Made by a program: the position numbers and the translations under genes. Below the pieces are notes generated by a model. The model saw only the letters and a program-made list of their open reading frames with translations, was not told the DNA's origin and did not search any database. From positions 30,416 through 94,415 of the forward strand of contig JAPJBO010000884.1 of assembly GCA_030068145.1 (NCBI GenBank): a stretch of DNA of 64,000 bases, read 5' to 3'. How positions within the stretch are numbered: the first letter of the stretch is position 1; each line of letters opens with the position of its first letter. This DNA comes from Diplonema papillatum (Eukaryota > Euglenozoa > Diplonemea > Diplonemida > Diplonemidae). Below, one piece after another: positions 32,333-43,620 of the stretch.

Positions 32333-33138
32333 CACGGCGAGGTCCAGCCTCAGTAGCTGGAGTTAAAGAGCATGCACCCGAGTTGCAACGCCCACGCTTT
32401 CCGGATTATCGCAACAGATTCCTTTTTCAGATGCTAATCTCAAACTTCCGCCCGGGTAAAGTGAATGTCGCCAACGCGGTGACACAACAACAACTCGACA
32501 AATAATCGTGGCTTTAAGTCAGCCTTCGGTAAGTACAAGGTGCTGATTCTCACGTGCTGTCAACAACGTAGGTAGGGGAAGTCGGCAAACTCGATCAGTA
32601 ACTTCGGGAAAAGGGTTGGCTCTGAGCGGGTCAGGTCTGGGCTCAGTTTGAAGGTGCTGTGAGTGGCGCTCTCGGGTGCTACCCGCGGCTCCTGATTTCT
32701 TTCAGGCCTTCTTGCACGTTGTGCCCGCAATGAAGTGTCAGCTTGGAACTGTTACGAACAAGAGGAATCCAACTGGTTAATTAAACCACAGCATTTCGCT
32801 TCATCACAGCGGTGGCGAGTGGAATGTGACTTCTGCCCAGTGCCCTGAATGTCAACGCTGAGAGATCAGGTCAAGCGCGGGTAAACGGCGGTGGGACTAG
32901 TCCCCTAAGGGCACATTTCACATTGGGACTAGTCCCCTAAGGCACCTTACCCAATAATCGTGGCTTTAAGTCAGCTACAAGGTGCTGATTGTCACGTGCT
33001 GTCAGGCAGGGACAGTCTAAAAGCGGGTGCGCCACGACCGAGACGCGTGTAAATCCACAACCCGAAAAGCGGGTGCGACACCCGCTTTTTAACTCCAGCT
33101 CTAACTCCACTCCGCTTCTGAGGCTGGACTTCACCGTG
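32333..33138. mobile_element. Inverted-repeat element, CACGGTG family, copy 2
   Basis: Left end CACGGCGAGGTCCAGCCTCA, right end TGAGGCTGGACTTCACCGTG, each with an internal mini-hairpin (CCAGCCTCAGTAGCTGG). An internal hairpin GCGGGTGCGACACCCGC lies near 33068. A duplicated block (GTGGCTTTAAGTCAGC with AAGGTGCTGATT) occurs at 32508 and 32959. No transposase. Confidence 0.6.
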
Positions 33139-35149
33139 TGAGGTTACCATGCAGCACATCTGAAGCGATGGCCTGCATTAGTCACTTCGCGTGACTGCCT
33201 CTTCGATCGTACCGTGTCGTGTGCTTCTGGCGGAGATATGTAGATTCAACAAACCTGGTGCGGTCTTGGACACACACGTCCATTGCCGCAGGCCAAATAT
33301 TGCACATGACCCCAGATAGATCTCACGGGTTCATCTGCTTTTCACAAGGTCATTTGATCCGGCAAGACCCACGCATCATGCCCATTGATTCGACGTCACA
33401 TTTTATAGTCGTGAGCGAATTCAACTACCCCACCTGAAAGCGACGTGCGCTCGATTGCTAGAGAGGAGACGCAGACTCTTGCCACCGATTCTTTGCATCC
33501 GTAACCCAAAAGATCACGCGGCGACCCCACTCGATTTTCTTCGCTCGAGTACGCTCTAAGTTTACCAAACTCGATTCGAAGACGAGATAACCGTGACGCC
33601 GGCGATGCAGAGTATCGCCACAGGCTCTTTGCATTCAAACCCAAACTACAAGGCTCGACAACGTTCGATCGGGCGGGGGGTGCCGATTTGCTCAAGTCGT
33701 ATTCCTCCCTCGCTCTTAACACCGGGCTTCTCCTCGGGCACCCTACTACGAATCGCGACAATCATTGCCTTTATCTTTAGCCTTCAAGCCTCTTTCCTAC
33801 CTCCCCTCTTTCTGCCACTCGCGGGCTTTCTTGCCCGCGGGGGCAACCTTGATATCGACAATCAAGCATACCCGCCTCTAGCCCTTCGTTCCGAGTAATT
33901 AACGGGTTCCGGAAGGAACCGCAGCATCTTGACGCGCAAGACCAAGATCCGGTTGCTGTACACGTTGGCTCGTTCTCACACTGATCAGTTGCTGCTGATC
34001 ATCTGCTATTGTGTTTGTGGGGGTAGCAGTAAGGCGGACCGGAACCTCCTCCGAGAAATGGTCCCTGCACTCCAACTCGTCTCTCCCTCTCTCTCGTTGC
34101 TATTCTTTGCTTCGAGATCCCATGATCTGGTCCTTCAACTTCTGATGTGTAGTGATGATCTGACGTTTCTTCGATCGTCGAATCAGAACAACTATCTGAA
34201 CGTCACGGCTTATCTTCGTGAACACAAAGACCGTGCATCAAGTTCTTCAATAAAGATGTAGCGCACCAGGTCAGCGCACACCCGCCGGACGGTCGTGCCC
34301 GCCAACCAGAACGAGCATCGCATATGAATAAGAGCGACCGACGATTTCAGTGGCTTATATATGGGTCTGGTGCTCGGACCAAGTCCGAGCAACAAAAAAA
34401 AAAAAAAAAAGCACAGAATGGCCTGGCTGAGGGGCCCAGTAGTAGTGCTGTAGTACAGCAGTCACACTAGAAGTACACAGCACCGGTTACTGCACCTTTG
34501 GATCATCGTTGAAGCAACGTACAGCCTCAATTTTGGAACCTGCGACTGGCCCAATAGCTTGAAAAATTTTCCGCGCCTGTGGCGCTGGTATTTCTGGCTT
34601 GTGTGTTGTTTCATGACGTGTTGCCAAGAAAGCGAAGACCGCGCCTGTCCGCCCTGCTATTGCAGATTACTGCCAAGCGTTCTTGAATGATCCCGGCACA
34701 CTCGCCTTCTTCGCATGGCTCTTTTGCTTCCGAAGGACAGTCTCTGTGATGGACAGTAGTGACAACCACAAAGAGGTGCACCCTGTCGGCTACATAAACG
34801 TGCAGTTGTGCCGCAACTGGGATTTTTAGTAACTCCGAGCAACTTATGGACAGTTACGTGGGAGGAATTTTTATATATAAGGCCCTGGACGATTTCCAAA
34901 AAAAATAAAAAAAAAAATTGTCTAGTCTCGTGAGGCGTCACCCTTCAAAGGCATGGGCTGATTTTCTGGAAAAAACAAGTCGTTCGAATGAAAGAAACTC
35001 TCACCGACCGCAGCTGTTGAAGATCTACGCGCTAATCTTAAGCATATCACTCAGCACAGGAAAATAAAGCAAGGTTGCTCCTAGTAACGGCTAGTGAGCA
35101 CCCCCGGCTGTGCATCATCGGAGCAGCATCCTCTCGTGCAGGGTTTCCT
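33139..35149. other. About 2 kb with no recognised gene
   Basis: Contains several short frames (for example 33929-34261, first codon TTG) with no motif, an A17 run near 34390 and an A-rich tract near 34900. Base composition is lower in GC than the genes. No rRNA, tRNA or transposon end was recognised. Confidence 0.4.
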
Positions 35150-35277
35150 ATGCCCCCACTCCGGTTTGCGGGAGTGGTTTTGCGGTCGTGTGTGCGGTCG
35201 GCCTCACTCCCTCAATGCGGGAGTGGGACCCCCTGAATGACTCCCGCACTTTTTCACTCCCGCTTTGACTTAGTATA
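35150..35277 (+). repeat. Palindromic minisatellite element, short copy (paralogous empty site)
   Basis: Left part CACTCCGGTTTGCGGGAGTG followed by GTTTTGCGGTCGTG matches 38994-39040. Right part TCCCTCAATGCGGGAGTGG through CTTTTTCACTCCCGC and GACTTAGTATATGGC matches the start and end of the block 41222-42000. The two halves are joined here but are separated by a LINE and an expanded 22-bp array in the other copy. Confidence 0.75.
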
Positions 35278-35883
35278 TGGCTGCCGAACCGGGTGCACAC
35301 GATCTGCCTACCAGCACCTATGCCAGTAAGGCGGTTTTCGGTTTTTCGAATGCCGGTGAGCCGGGCCGTCAGACCAGAATCTTTTTTTTTTTTTTTTTTT
35401 GGAGAAAACAAGTCTTTTTGGAGGGTTTTGCTACGTCCCCGGGAAAAATCTTTTGCGTGCGACGACTGTGGGACTGCGTTTTGGGGACTTTCGAGGCTCA
35501 GGGGGCCGAAGCCTGCTGCTAGGGGAGGCCAATCCCCTTGCTGCACTGTCTGCCGAAGATGTGGATAATGGCCGAAACGCAACCGACCGACGACGAAGGT
35601 ACCCGGGGACTGCAAGTAAGCGAGCATACGATCTAAAAAGTGCATCAAGAGCAGTGATTTATATGGGGGGTCTTACCTGGGGGTAACCCCCACGCTCCAA
35701 AAAAAAGAAACTGTCGGGGGGGCCGCCGTGAGTGGCCAGCTCTGGGGGACCAGCCACTGAAGGGGGCCGGGCCCGGGGAGCCAGCTTGCTTGTCCTTGGC
35801 GTCCAGTTTTCAGTCGAATGAGCCAGTCACAGCGGACTTCGTTGACTCTTTTATGAGGGAGTATTGTATGAGGTAGTCTTGGT

Positions 35884-36115
35884 TGTGGCGACAGATGCCA
35901 CATGTCAGGAGAGTGATTCTGGAGATGACACTAATGATACCGAGGAGCTTCGAGCTCAGGAAGCAACAGTGACCTATGCAAATGTGCGCCCTACGCAGCT
36001 CAAGTTTGCAAGAGCTTCGTTATACTTTGATACAGCAGCAGCTGTCCTTACAAGAAGAACCCTGCTTGTTGCACATCCAGTACCCCTTTTTGAGGCTAGT
36101 ATTGTTGGCCTGTAG
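35884..36115 (+). CDS. Short hypothetical frame
   Basis: The frame opens near 35864 and gives about 80 codons ending in TAG at 36113-36115, acidic in the first third (ESDSGDDTNDTEEL). No family recognised. Its last dozen codons (PLFEASIVGL) come from the first unit of the 35-bp repeat that follows, so the end is repeat-derived. Coding status uncertain. Confidence 0.25.
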
Positions 36116-36335
36116 TACCCCTTTTTGAGGCTAGTATTGTTGGCCTGTAGTACCCCTTTTTGAGGCTAGTATTGTTGGCCTGTAGTACCCCTTTTTGAGG
36201 CTAGTATTGTTGGCCTGTAGTACCCCTTTTTGAGGCTAGTATTGTTGGCCTGTAGTACCCCTTTTTGAGGCTAGTATTGTTGGCCTGTAGTACCCCTTTT
36301 TGAGGCTAGTATTGTTGGCCTGTAGTACCCCGTTT
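36079..36335 (+). repeat. 35-bp tandem repeat, seven units
   Basis: Unit begins TAGTACCCCTTTTTGAGGC and ends AGTATTGTTGGCCTG. Units are practically identical, and the last diverges at TACCCCGTTTGCAGC. Confidence 0.95.
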
Positions 36336-37654
36336 GCAGCTTACGTTGTTTTGGCTTGAGGTTCCCTGCCGTACACTTGACATAAACTTATGATCGAGAC
36401 ACGAACGAGACACAATTCGGCTGTGCTGGGCTGCGCTATGCTACACTGGGCTGGAATGAAGGGGCAGTCCGTGGGTGCAGCTCCGCAACCACACTGAGAA
36501 AACACTTTCTTGGTAAAAAGCTAACCACCCCCACAGGCATGTGGAGGAATACAGAGGACCCAGCTTTCCATATAAACCCCTGATCAAGAGTCCAGTGCAG
36601 TCACCGGCCGGTCGAATTGACAAAAAAAAAAAAGTATTGCTCTCGGATTGACATTCGACCGGCCAAGGCGGTCGAATGTGGACACCGGTCGAATTCGACC
36701 GGCGCCCGTGTCGATTCGACCGGGCAAAAAAAAAATTAGAAAAATCTGCCATGGGTAGTGCCTCATAGTAGTAGAAAATGGTGGGAAAACAGAAAGCTTT
36801 GACAAAAGCCAAGGTCACGGGGGCAAGGGCAAGCTTTTGGATTCCCAACTCCGCTCACCAGATCCCAGATTGCAGTATGTTCAGCTGCAGCCAGAATACA
36901 GAGACTACTGGGGTCTACAACAAGGTGGTGAAGCAGCAGCACACCCACGAAGGCACATGCCAAGGTCACAGCAGTCATAATGAGGCCCACCTACAAAACC
37001 AAAACAGTGTTCCATTGCCTCAGGCATCTGAAGACTCCACTGCAACCCCGAAACTCGTCGCTCTGGGCCCATCTTTTGTAATGTGACAGTGAACCTGGGT
37101 TGTCGGCCTGTTCATGGCACTAATGATTCACAAGCGAAGCTACTGGAAAAGTCGGATTACGCCGTCCTACTGAAGCACGACAGTGTACTAACTTGAGCTG
37201 AGACTGCCCGTTTCAGCTAAAACCCAGAGTTTCAAGGGAACTTTTACTCTAAAACACCACATGTTGTGTTCCCATGCGTAGCGTGGGAAAAAAAATTTCT
37301 GGCATAGGTTGGATTTCGACCTGTATTCGCCAGTGCAAAAAAAAGTTGTGGCAAATTCCTGTCCAAAAAAAAAGAGTTTTTCGGAAAGTGACTTGACCGG
37401 TCGAGCGGTCGAGCCTGACTGCACTGCAAGAGTCCGTCAAAAAAAAAAATTAGAAATCCACCTTGCCGCACGGAAACTCGACTTCTCGTAGGAAACCCTG
37501 CTCCATGACAGGGCCGCGGCCCGCGCCCCCGACGCAGCGACTTACGCCCGCCGTAGTAGTACGGGGCCGTAGTTAGGCAACAGGATACTCCCCGGAGAGG
37601 TGGTCCTGCACTCGTCTTCTCCCCCCTCTCTCTCTTTCTACAGTTTTCCTTTTT
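36336..37654. other. No gene recognised; GGTCGAA-rich palindromic words
   Basis: Two zones, 36608-36740 and 37380-37460, contain repeated GACCGGTCGA-type palindromes next to A9-A12 runs followed by TTAGAAA. They may be ends of a degraded inverted-repeat element. A 102-codon frame at 36778-37086 has no recognised motif. Confidence 0.35.
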
Positions 37655-37868
37655 GTATAAGCACCTTTGTAGGAAATACTTGAGGAGGCTGCTAGCTGCA
37701 AAAGATCAAAGGAGGTAAGGTAAATGTGCTGTAGCCCACACGAAACACAGGTAAATCTGGGTTCAGTGGCGGGCGTAAGCGTTCAACAAAAAGGACCCAC
37801 TTTGTAGTTGTATTGTTTCTCCCCCTCTAGCTTCGAAGTATGCACAAGGCAGCCCCTCGAGTATTTTT
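37655..37868 (+). repeat. Dispersed repeat S1, copy 3
   Basis: Matches 28183-28398 closely (GTAAATGTGCTGTAGCCCAC, CACAAGGCAGCCCCTCGAG). Confidence 0.85.
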
Positions 37869-37949
37869 GACACAAGCGCCAGCTTGGAAGGAAATTCTCG
37901 ACGAAGCTGCCAGACAAAGAATCGAAGGGATCCCAAGTGTTACCTACCG

Positions 37950-38150
37950 AACCACGTGTTGAACGGACGTGAGGCCATGCGGGTCTACCCCTACACAACA
38001 AGACACACAAGGGTTGCTGAAAAAAACCAACACACAGCGAAGAACAAACCAGATTGTGTTTGTATGAGGATTTTTTGCCCCTCTGCCCTCATATTTCCTC
38101 CCTTCCATTCGGAGTCCAAGCAGCTACGTCGAGTGTTCTTTCGGAACAGC
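37950..38150 (+). repeat. Dispersed repeat S7, copy 2
   Basis: Plus-strand counterpart of 6735-6945, from ACCACGTGTTGAACGGACG to AGCTACGTCGAGTGTTCTTT. Confidence 0.7.
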
Positions 38151-39044
38151 GCCAGGAAATGCCCAGGGACGGTCGGACAAAGCGACGAAGGACCTACGTG
38201 CTGCAACCCGCAAACCACAACAGACCCACACGGGCCGGTATGCACCACACGAGGGTTCATATAATTCTCGTTTATCAAACCCGGGTCCGAACTTCTTACC
38301 TCGGGCTTATTTTGGACCGGCCGCGTTGCTGCCCTCAAACCTCGCACTCGTGTGCTTGCTAACATGAAAGGTAAACGGCAAACCAAGCTAGGCCACTAAA
38401 CTGCACTACTTGCGCCACGGGATTGCCTTGCCCAAGGCGATCCCATTGGGATATAAGGGAACAAAATTGCAAAAAGTGTTGGGATACAAGGGAACTCCAC
38501 CTAAAAAATAACGTGTGGAAACCCACACGTTCCACACGTGGAGCGTAAGCACTGGTCCAATCCGAGTCTTCCCGAAAGTCGTACTATGTGTGGATGTCCG
38601 CCCCCGTTGTCCTGTGTGTGTACGCTGGGCAGCACTAATAATCCCTCATTCGATTCGCTTGTTTATGTCCCAGATATCGCTGAAAATCTTCAAGCGAACA
38701 TTCACACGATTTCACTTCAAAAGAAAATGTATGAAAAAAGGTTAGAACGTTCCAAAAAAGAGAGGAGAGAGAGATCACTGCCCATCTCCTCTCAGATGCT
38801 TTTGCCCACCTGTTTTCCCTACCCACTACCTTCCCCGACAGCCTTTGCTCCTTCGCAATCTCACTACTTTTGGCCCCGCGCAGCCGGGAAACATGGAGCG
38901 TTTTTCATGAACGCGGTATCATGCACGAGGCGAAACCCCTTTCGTATAACTTGTCGTAGACCGAGCTGTGTGGGTAGACACACCCCGGACTCCCACTCCG
39001 GATTGCGGGAGTGGTTTTGCGGTCGTTTGTGCGTGTGGGCCTTT

Positions 39045-41222
39045 GAAGCGTGGATGATGCCTCTCGCGCTGCTCCCCTTGAGGTTCCTGGCTCATGCCAA
39101 AGCGCCGCCGCCCGGGTTAAGGGGTTGCGGCATCAGGCGTGGGCCAGGGCCAGGGAGACTGTTCGGAGGGGTCACCACCCACCGTTCGCGGGCTTCGTTA
39201 CTTCACTGCCCCCGGCTCTCCCCGGCCTTCGTCATCCCGGGGGAAAAATGTTTCTTGGGTTTGAAGAGCGCGTGGTGCTTGCACCACTGAGGCCAGCCAG
39301 GGGGAGGGTTTCACGGCCATCCCCCCCCGCGTGCGTCCTCGCGACGTCGCCGCTGTCGATGTCGCTGCCGCTGTTGCTGCCGCTGCAGCCGCTGTCGGGC
39401 GGTTGGTTGGCGATCCCGGTCTGCACCCCGCCCGTTGCGCGTCGGCTTTCTTCTTCTCGGCGTTCGCTAGGACGTCCCAAAGGTGGCGGCTGCCGCCGCC
39501 GCGTGCGCGGCGGTGCGTCGCCCGGTCGTGTCTTGCCCGTGCCTTCCACTTCTCGCCGCTGTGTTGCCACCCCCGTGGGTAATGGGCCTGGGGTCGGAAG
39601 CTGCCGGTCAGGACACCCGCCTTCTCCCAGTGGCCGCCCTGGTCGCCCCGTCCTTTGTTCGCCATCTTTTTGGGCACGTGCCGTACGGCGGCGACTTCGA
39701 ACGCCCGCATCACCGCTTCGAAGGCCTCCCGGTTGTTGATCTGCGGCCGTTTGTTGAGGCCCTGGAGGATGGGTCCCCCGAGGCTGGTGAGGTGGTTGAC
39801 GCGCATCTCGAGGGCCGGGTGGACGGCTTTCACGCGCGCAATCTTGCCCAACCTGCTCAGCGCGGTCCTCATCGCCCACCCTTTCGCGGTCGCCGAGTCG
39901 CTGTAGGCCTGTGCCGCCTGTCGCTGTGCGGTGTCCATGGCGCGGTTGGACAGTTCGTCCGCATCCTTGTTGAGCTCGCGAGGAATGTGCACCGGCTCGA
40001 TCGTCGTCCGTCGGTCGTGCAGCTTCGCCAACAGGTTCTGCGCCTGGTCGTAGTATCGCCGGAGTGTTTCGTTGCACCTCTTCGTGCCCTTTATCTGACC
40101 AATGACCAGTTCGCTGTCGCCCTTGACGACGATGGTGCGGGGTGTCGGCGGCACGGGGTCCCGCAGCAACCTCGCCAACACGCTGACGAACCCGACGTAT
40201 TCCGCCACGTTGTTCGTCGCTCTCCCGGCAATGGGCTTCTCAACTTCCCACTGCTTGACGCCTTTGTCGTAGAAGACCGCCCCGGCTCCCGCGACCGCGC
40301 CGTTGGTCCCGTTCCCCCGACTGCCGCCGTCGAAGAACGCCGCCGTCTCCTCTCCCGGCAGCGTGTCCGCCACGGTCCAGCGCTCCTTCGGCTGCCGCTG
40401 CGCGATGTTCTCCTGCCTCCGCTGTGTGCCGGCCGGCGTGAGGGTCAGGCCGCTGTGCAGCTCAAAATCGACAGCGAGCTCGAAATACGAGATGGAGGCC
40501 TCCTTGCCGGTTTCGGACCACCGCTTCGTCGAGCACCATTCTGCCAGCGCCAGGAGCATCTCGTGGGTGTCCTTCCATGCGTTGCGGTCCGGCCGCGCAC
40601 CGTCGACGTTGATGGTCTGGCTGGCCGTCGGCCGTTGCGGCTCCCACCCCCACGGATATGTCGACACCTTGAGCTCCTTGCGCCGGCAGTCCTGCTCGAG
40701 GATGCCGTCGGCCCGCTGCCTCCCGAGCAGGATCTCGACGCACATCAGCTGCATCCCGGCCGCCAGCTCCCTGCATTCGTCGAAGTCGAGTCCCATCGCG
40801 TCCTTGGGCATGACGCCGCATAGAGCCATGCACGGCTTCATCTCGGGCCGCCGAGCCAGCACATTCTGATACGCGCCGCGCACGTCGCTCAACTTGACGC
40901 AGTCCCACCACATGTGTTGTTCGTCCTCCGGGACACCCGCGTCGCAGAATCTGCAGGTTGCTTGCTCCCATCGCTTGCCGGTGTGTACCGCGTTGGCAAT
41001 GACAGCTCTGACCAGGCCCTGCTGGTAGCCGGTGATGGCGCCCTTCTCCAGCAGGTCTCGCGTGGCACCCCCGTCGATGCCGTCCTCGATGCCGAGGAGG
41101 GATGCCCTCGTCTTGACCGCGTCCTTGTAGCGCATCGTCCGCCCGGCCTCCCGCAGCTCGTGCTGGAAGTTGTGCCGAGCGGTCTGCGCCCGCTGCCTCT
41201 CCTCTTTCGTCAGCGGCTCTAC
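39045..41222 (-). mobile_element. 5'-truncated LINE (non-LTR retrotransposon)
   Basis: Carries the C-terminal part of an ORF2-type protein with a zinc knuckle and RNase H, but no endonuclease or RT domain, as expected after premature stop of target-primed reverse transcription. Its 5' end joins the 22-bp minisatellite directly. The 3' junction lies near 39045, without an obvious poly-A tail. Confidence 0.75.
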
Positions 41223-41237
41223 GTGGCACTCCCTCAA
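39198..41237 (-). CDS. LINE ORF2 C-terminal part: zinc knuckle and RNase H
   Basis: 679 codons on the minus strand. The nominal ATG and first five codons come from minisatellite DNA, so this start is accidental and the frame is a truncated ORF2. About residues 93-112 hold a CX2CX9HX4C knuckle (CRFCDAG...HMWWDC), common after the RT domain of LINEs. An RNase HI domain follows at about 290-430, with the four acidic residues in FFDGGSRGNG, NNVAEYVG, KGDSELV and NKDADELSN. The C-terminal 150 residues are Arg/Ala-rich. RNase H would degrade RNA of RNA-DNA hybrids during reverse transcription. Without RT this copy cannot move alone. The 446-codon plus-strand frame over it is a shadow. Confidence 0.85.
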   Translation of the reverse strand: MRECHVEPLTKEERQRAQTARHNFQHELREAGRTMRYKDAVKTRASLLGIEDGIDGGATRDLLEKGAITGYQQGLVRAVIANAVHTGKRWEQATCRFCDAGVPEDEQHMWWDCVKLSDVRGAYQNVLARRPEMKPCMALCGVMPKDAMGLDFDECRELAAGMQLMCVEILLGRQRADGILEQDCRRKELKVSTYPWGWEPQRPTASQTINVDGARPDRNAWKDTHEMLLALAEWCSTKRWSETGKEASISYFELAVDFELHSGLTLTPAGTQRRQENIAQRQPKERWTVADTLPGEETAAFFDGGSRGNGTNGAVAGAGAVFYDKGVKQWEVEKPIAGRATNNVAEYVGFVSVLARLLRDPVPPTPRTIVVKGDSELVIGQIKGTKRCNETLRRYYDQAQNLLAKLHDRRTTIEPVHIPRELNKDADELSNRAMDTAQRQAAQAYSDSATAKGWAMRTALSRLGKIARVKAVHPALEMRVNHLTSLGGPILQGLNKRPQINNREAFEAVMRAFEVAAVRHVPKKMANKGRGDQGGHWEKAGVLTGSFRPQAHYPRGWQHSGEKWKARARHDRATHRRARGGGSRHLWDVLANAEKKKADAQRAGCRPGSPTNRPTAAAAAATAAATSTAATSRGRTRGGMAVKPSPWLASVVQAPRALQTQETFFPRDDEGRGEPGAVK

Positions 41238-41965
41238 TGAGGGAGTAGGACCCCCTCAATGCGGGAGTGGCACTCCTTCAATGCGGGAGTGGGACCCTCA
41301 ATGCGGGAGTGGGGCCCTCAATGAGGGAGTGGCACTCCCTCAATGAGGGAGTGGGACACCCTCAATGCGGGAGTTGCACTCCCTCAATGCGGGAGTGGGA
41401 CCTCAATGCGGGAGTGGCACTCCCTCAATGCGGGAGTGGGACCCTCAGTGCGGGAGTGGCACTCCCTCAATGAGGGAGTGGCACTCCCTCAATGCGGAGT
41501 GGCACTCCCTCAATGAGGGAGTGGGACCCTCAATGCGGGAGTGGCACTCCCTCAATGAGGGAGTGGCACTCCCTCAATGAGGGAGTGGGACACCCTCAAT
41601 GCGGGAGTTGCACTCCCTCAATGCGGGAGTGGGACCTCAATACTCCCTCATGCGGGAGTGGGACCCTCAGTGCGGGAGTGGCACTCCCTCAATGCGGGAG
41701 TGGCACTCCCTCAATGAGGGAGTGGCACTCCTCAATGAGGGAGTGGGACCCTCAATGCGGGAGTGGCACTCCCTCAATGAGGGAGTGGCACTCCCTCAAT
41801 GAGGGAGTGGCACTCCTCAATGAGGGAATGGGGCCCTCAATGAGGGAGTGGGACCCCCTCAATGCGGGAGTTGCACTCCCTCAATGCGGGAGTGGGACCT
41901 CAATTCGGGAGTGGCACTCCCTCAATGCGGGAGTGGCACTCCCGCAATGCGGGCACTCCCGCACT
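41222..41965. repeat. 22-bp palindromic minisatellite (GGGAGTGGCACTCCC)
   Basis: About 33 units of GGGAGTGGCACTCCC plus a 7-bp spacer TCAATGC or TCAATGA, some with GGGACC in the loop. Every unit can fold into a stem of six base pairs. Spacers alternate irregularly between the two forms. Confidence 0.95.
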
Positions 41966-42009
41966 TTTTCACTCGCGCCTTGACTTAGTCTATGGTATGG
42001 CTGCTGAAT

Positions 42010-42780
42010 TCCGGGGCTGAATGGTTGAGTGAGCTGGATGCGTGAGTGAGTCCGAGTCCATTGGACGAAGTTAGCGATTGAGTTGAGTGGTTGAGAAAGG
42101 GATGCGCTGAATGATTGAATCATTGAGTGAGAGAGTCAGTGAGTGAGTTGAGTGAATGAGTGGTGAATGATTGAGTTAATCCTCAAGCTCGGAGACCTCC
42201 ACTTCCCGCTACCATCGTCGCATCTACAACAACAACACTCAAAGGGACAGGAGACATCAAAGCAACGCGAAAGCAAAGAAACCCCCACAAAGAACACAAC
42301 CATTCAGAACAAAAGCCGCCCCGAACAAATAGCAAACAAGTAGGCAGAAGGCAGCGACCGGTGACTTAAAACGAAGAAACGAAAGAGGGAGCCCGCAACC
42401 AGCAAAGCAGGGAGCGAACAAGACGGACGACCGAAGCCTGTGAGAACCCCAGCGGGGCATTTCGCGGTTAGGCTTTGCACGAAAGAAGCTAATACCCATC
42501 CTCCCACAAAAAAAACTTACACTCCAAAAAAACTTACACTCTAAAAACAAGACCGCCAACCCTAAACAACTCGAGCCGGTAGAGTAAACTTGCCTAAAGA
42601 AATTAGTCTGCCTTCGGGTAGGCTAGCCTGACGCTTGCTGTCGTTGGATTTTTAAAAACCGCCGATCCCTCGTCGAAGGAAGCGAAGAAGGAAGGCTAGC
42701 GAGAAAAAAAGGCCGAAAGACACCACGCGGTTCGCTGGGGTGGTTGCCGGCAGCGCAGCGCGAAAAAAAGAGGAAGCAGT
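42010..42780. other. No gene recognised upstream of the membrane-protein gene
   Basis: 42010-42180 is a degenerate GAGTGA/TTGAGT-rich stretch. The rest, up to the gene, has only short frames. Confidence 0.4.
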
Positions 42781-42801
42781 GTGAGAGGAGCGAACGGGCG
42801 A

Positions 42802-43335
42802 ATGCTGGGGTATCAAAGGCTGCTTTTGACGGGCGTCTGCCTTCTTTGGGCTGATTCCTCGCACGCGGCGGAGGCTTCTCGATGCGAAAGGGGTACCGAG
42901 TGTAAGGACGGAGACGTGTGCGGGCTGTCGAAAACCCCGTGCCAGGACGTGCCTGCCGACGAAAACGGCGTCCACTGCTGCCTGGAGCAGGCGACCCCTG
43001 TGCCCCACACCAGCCCGCCGCCGCCCCGCAGCCCCTCCGCAACCCAGGCCCCGGGAGCGCGCGCGCCGGCCGTCCCGAAAAGCGGCAAGTTCGCGTCGTC
43101 TGTGCTCCCGCACGTCCTCCTCTCCGCCGGCGCAGCGGCGGCGCTGGTTGCCGGGGTGTGCTACGCCAGGGCTGGGCGGACGCCTGCGCGACCGTCGCCG
43201 CAGGCTGCCGCCGGCGTGGCCTCGCTGGAGGCCTCGAGCCTGTACGGCTCGTCCGCCAAGTGCCCGGAGGTCTGCCTGCTGACCACTTACGCAGACCAGT
43301 GTGCCACCATTCCGGTGGGGCGCGAGGGTTGTTGA
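42802..43335 (+). CDS. Small Cys-rich type I membrane protein (predicted)
   Basis: 177 codons from the ATG at 42802. The frame stays open upstream to a GTG at 42781, but the ATG places a typical signal peptide at the N-terminus (LLLTGVCLLW core, cleavage likely after SSHA). A short ectodomain with six cysteines (RCERGTEC, DVCG, TPC, HCC) leads into a Pro/Ser-rich stalk, then one membrane span (VLLSAGAAAALVAGVCY) followed by basic residues. The tail has four more cysteines and ends VGREGC. The family is not recognised. A surface receptor-like or lumenal role is only inferred from topology. A 165-bp part around the span is duplicated at 43621. Confidence 0.65.
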   Translation: MLGYQRLLLTGVCLLWADSSHAAEASRCERGTECKDGDVCGLSKTPCQDVPADENGVHCCLEQATPVPHTSPPPPRSPSATQAPGARAPAVPKSGKFASSVLPHVLLSAGAAAALVAGVCYARAGRTPARPSPQAAAGVASLEASSLYGSSAKCPEVCLLTTYADQCATIPVGREGC

Positions 43336-43620
43336 GACGGTATCCGTCTATTTCGAAGTCGTAGCTATCGACTTGTTCGACCTTTTCCCGTACCTCACCG
43401 ACACTCTTCATCTTCACCAACACAAACTGAAAGCCCTACATCAGTTCATTTCTCCGTCGTAAATTGGACTCACCGTGCTGCTATGCAGCTCTGGCACTCT
43501 TCATACCTTCCATCCCCACCTCCTCGACGAGAGCTAAAAGCCCAGAGACAGGGTTACATGCGCCACGATCTCGGTGGGGCGTGTTTGACCGGCGCATTGA
43601 GGGAAAGTGGCATCCATCGG

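Larger units (their letters stand above)
38994..42005 (+). repeat. Palindromic minisatellite element, long copy with LINE inserted
   Basis: Left 50 bp (CACTCCGGATTGCGGGAGTG onward) and right end (GCACTTTTTCACTCGCGCC, GACTTAGTCTATGG) match the compact copy at 35150-35277. Between them lie a LINE fragment (about 39045-41222) and an expanded 22-bp array (41222-41965). Confidence 0.7.

Noticed and set aside
33929-34261. 110-codon frame as a gene
   Set aside because: Starts at TTG, has no motif, and composition resembles the surrounding non-coding DNA.
39483-40823. 446-codon plus-strand frame
   Set aside because: Shadow of the LINE ORF on the minus strand, which has zinc-knuckle and RNase H motifs.
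41222-41965. CRISPR-like array of short palindromic repeats
   Set aside because: Spacers are 7 bp and nearly constant, the context is eukaryotic and no cas genes are present. It is a minisatellite.
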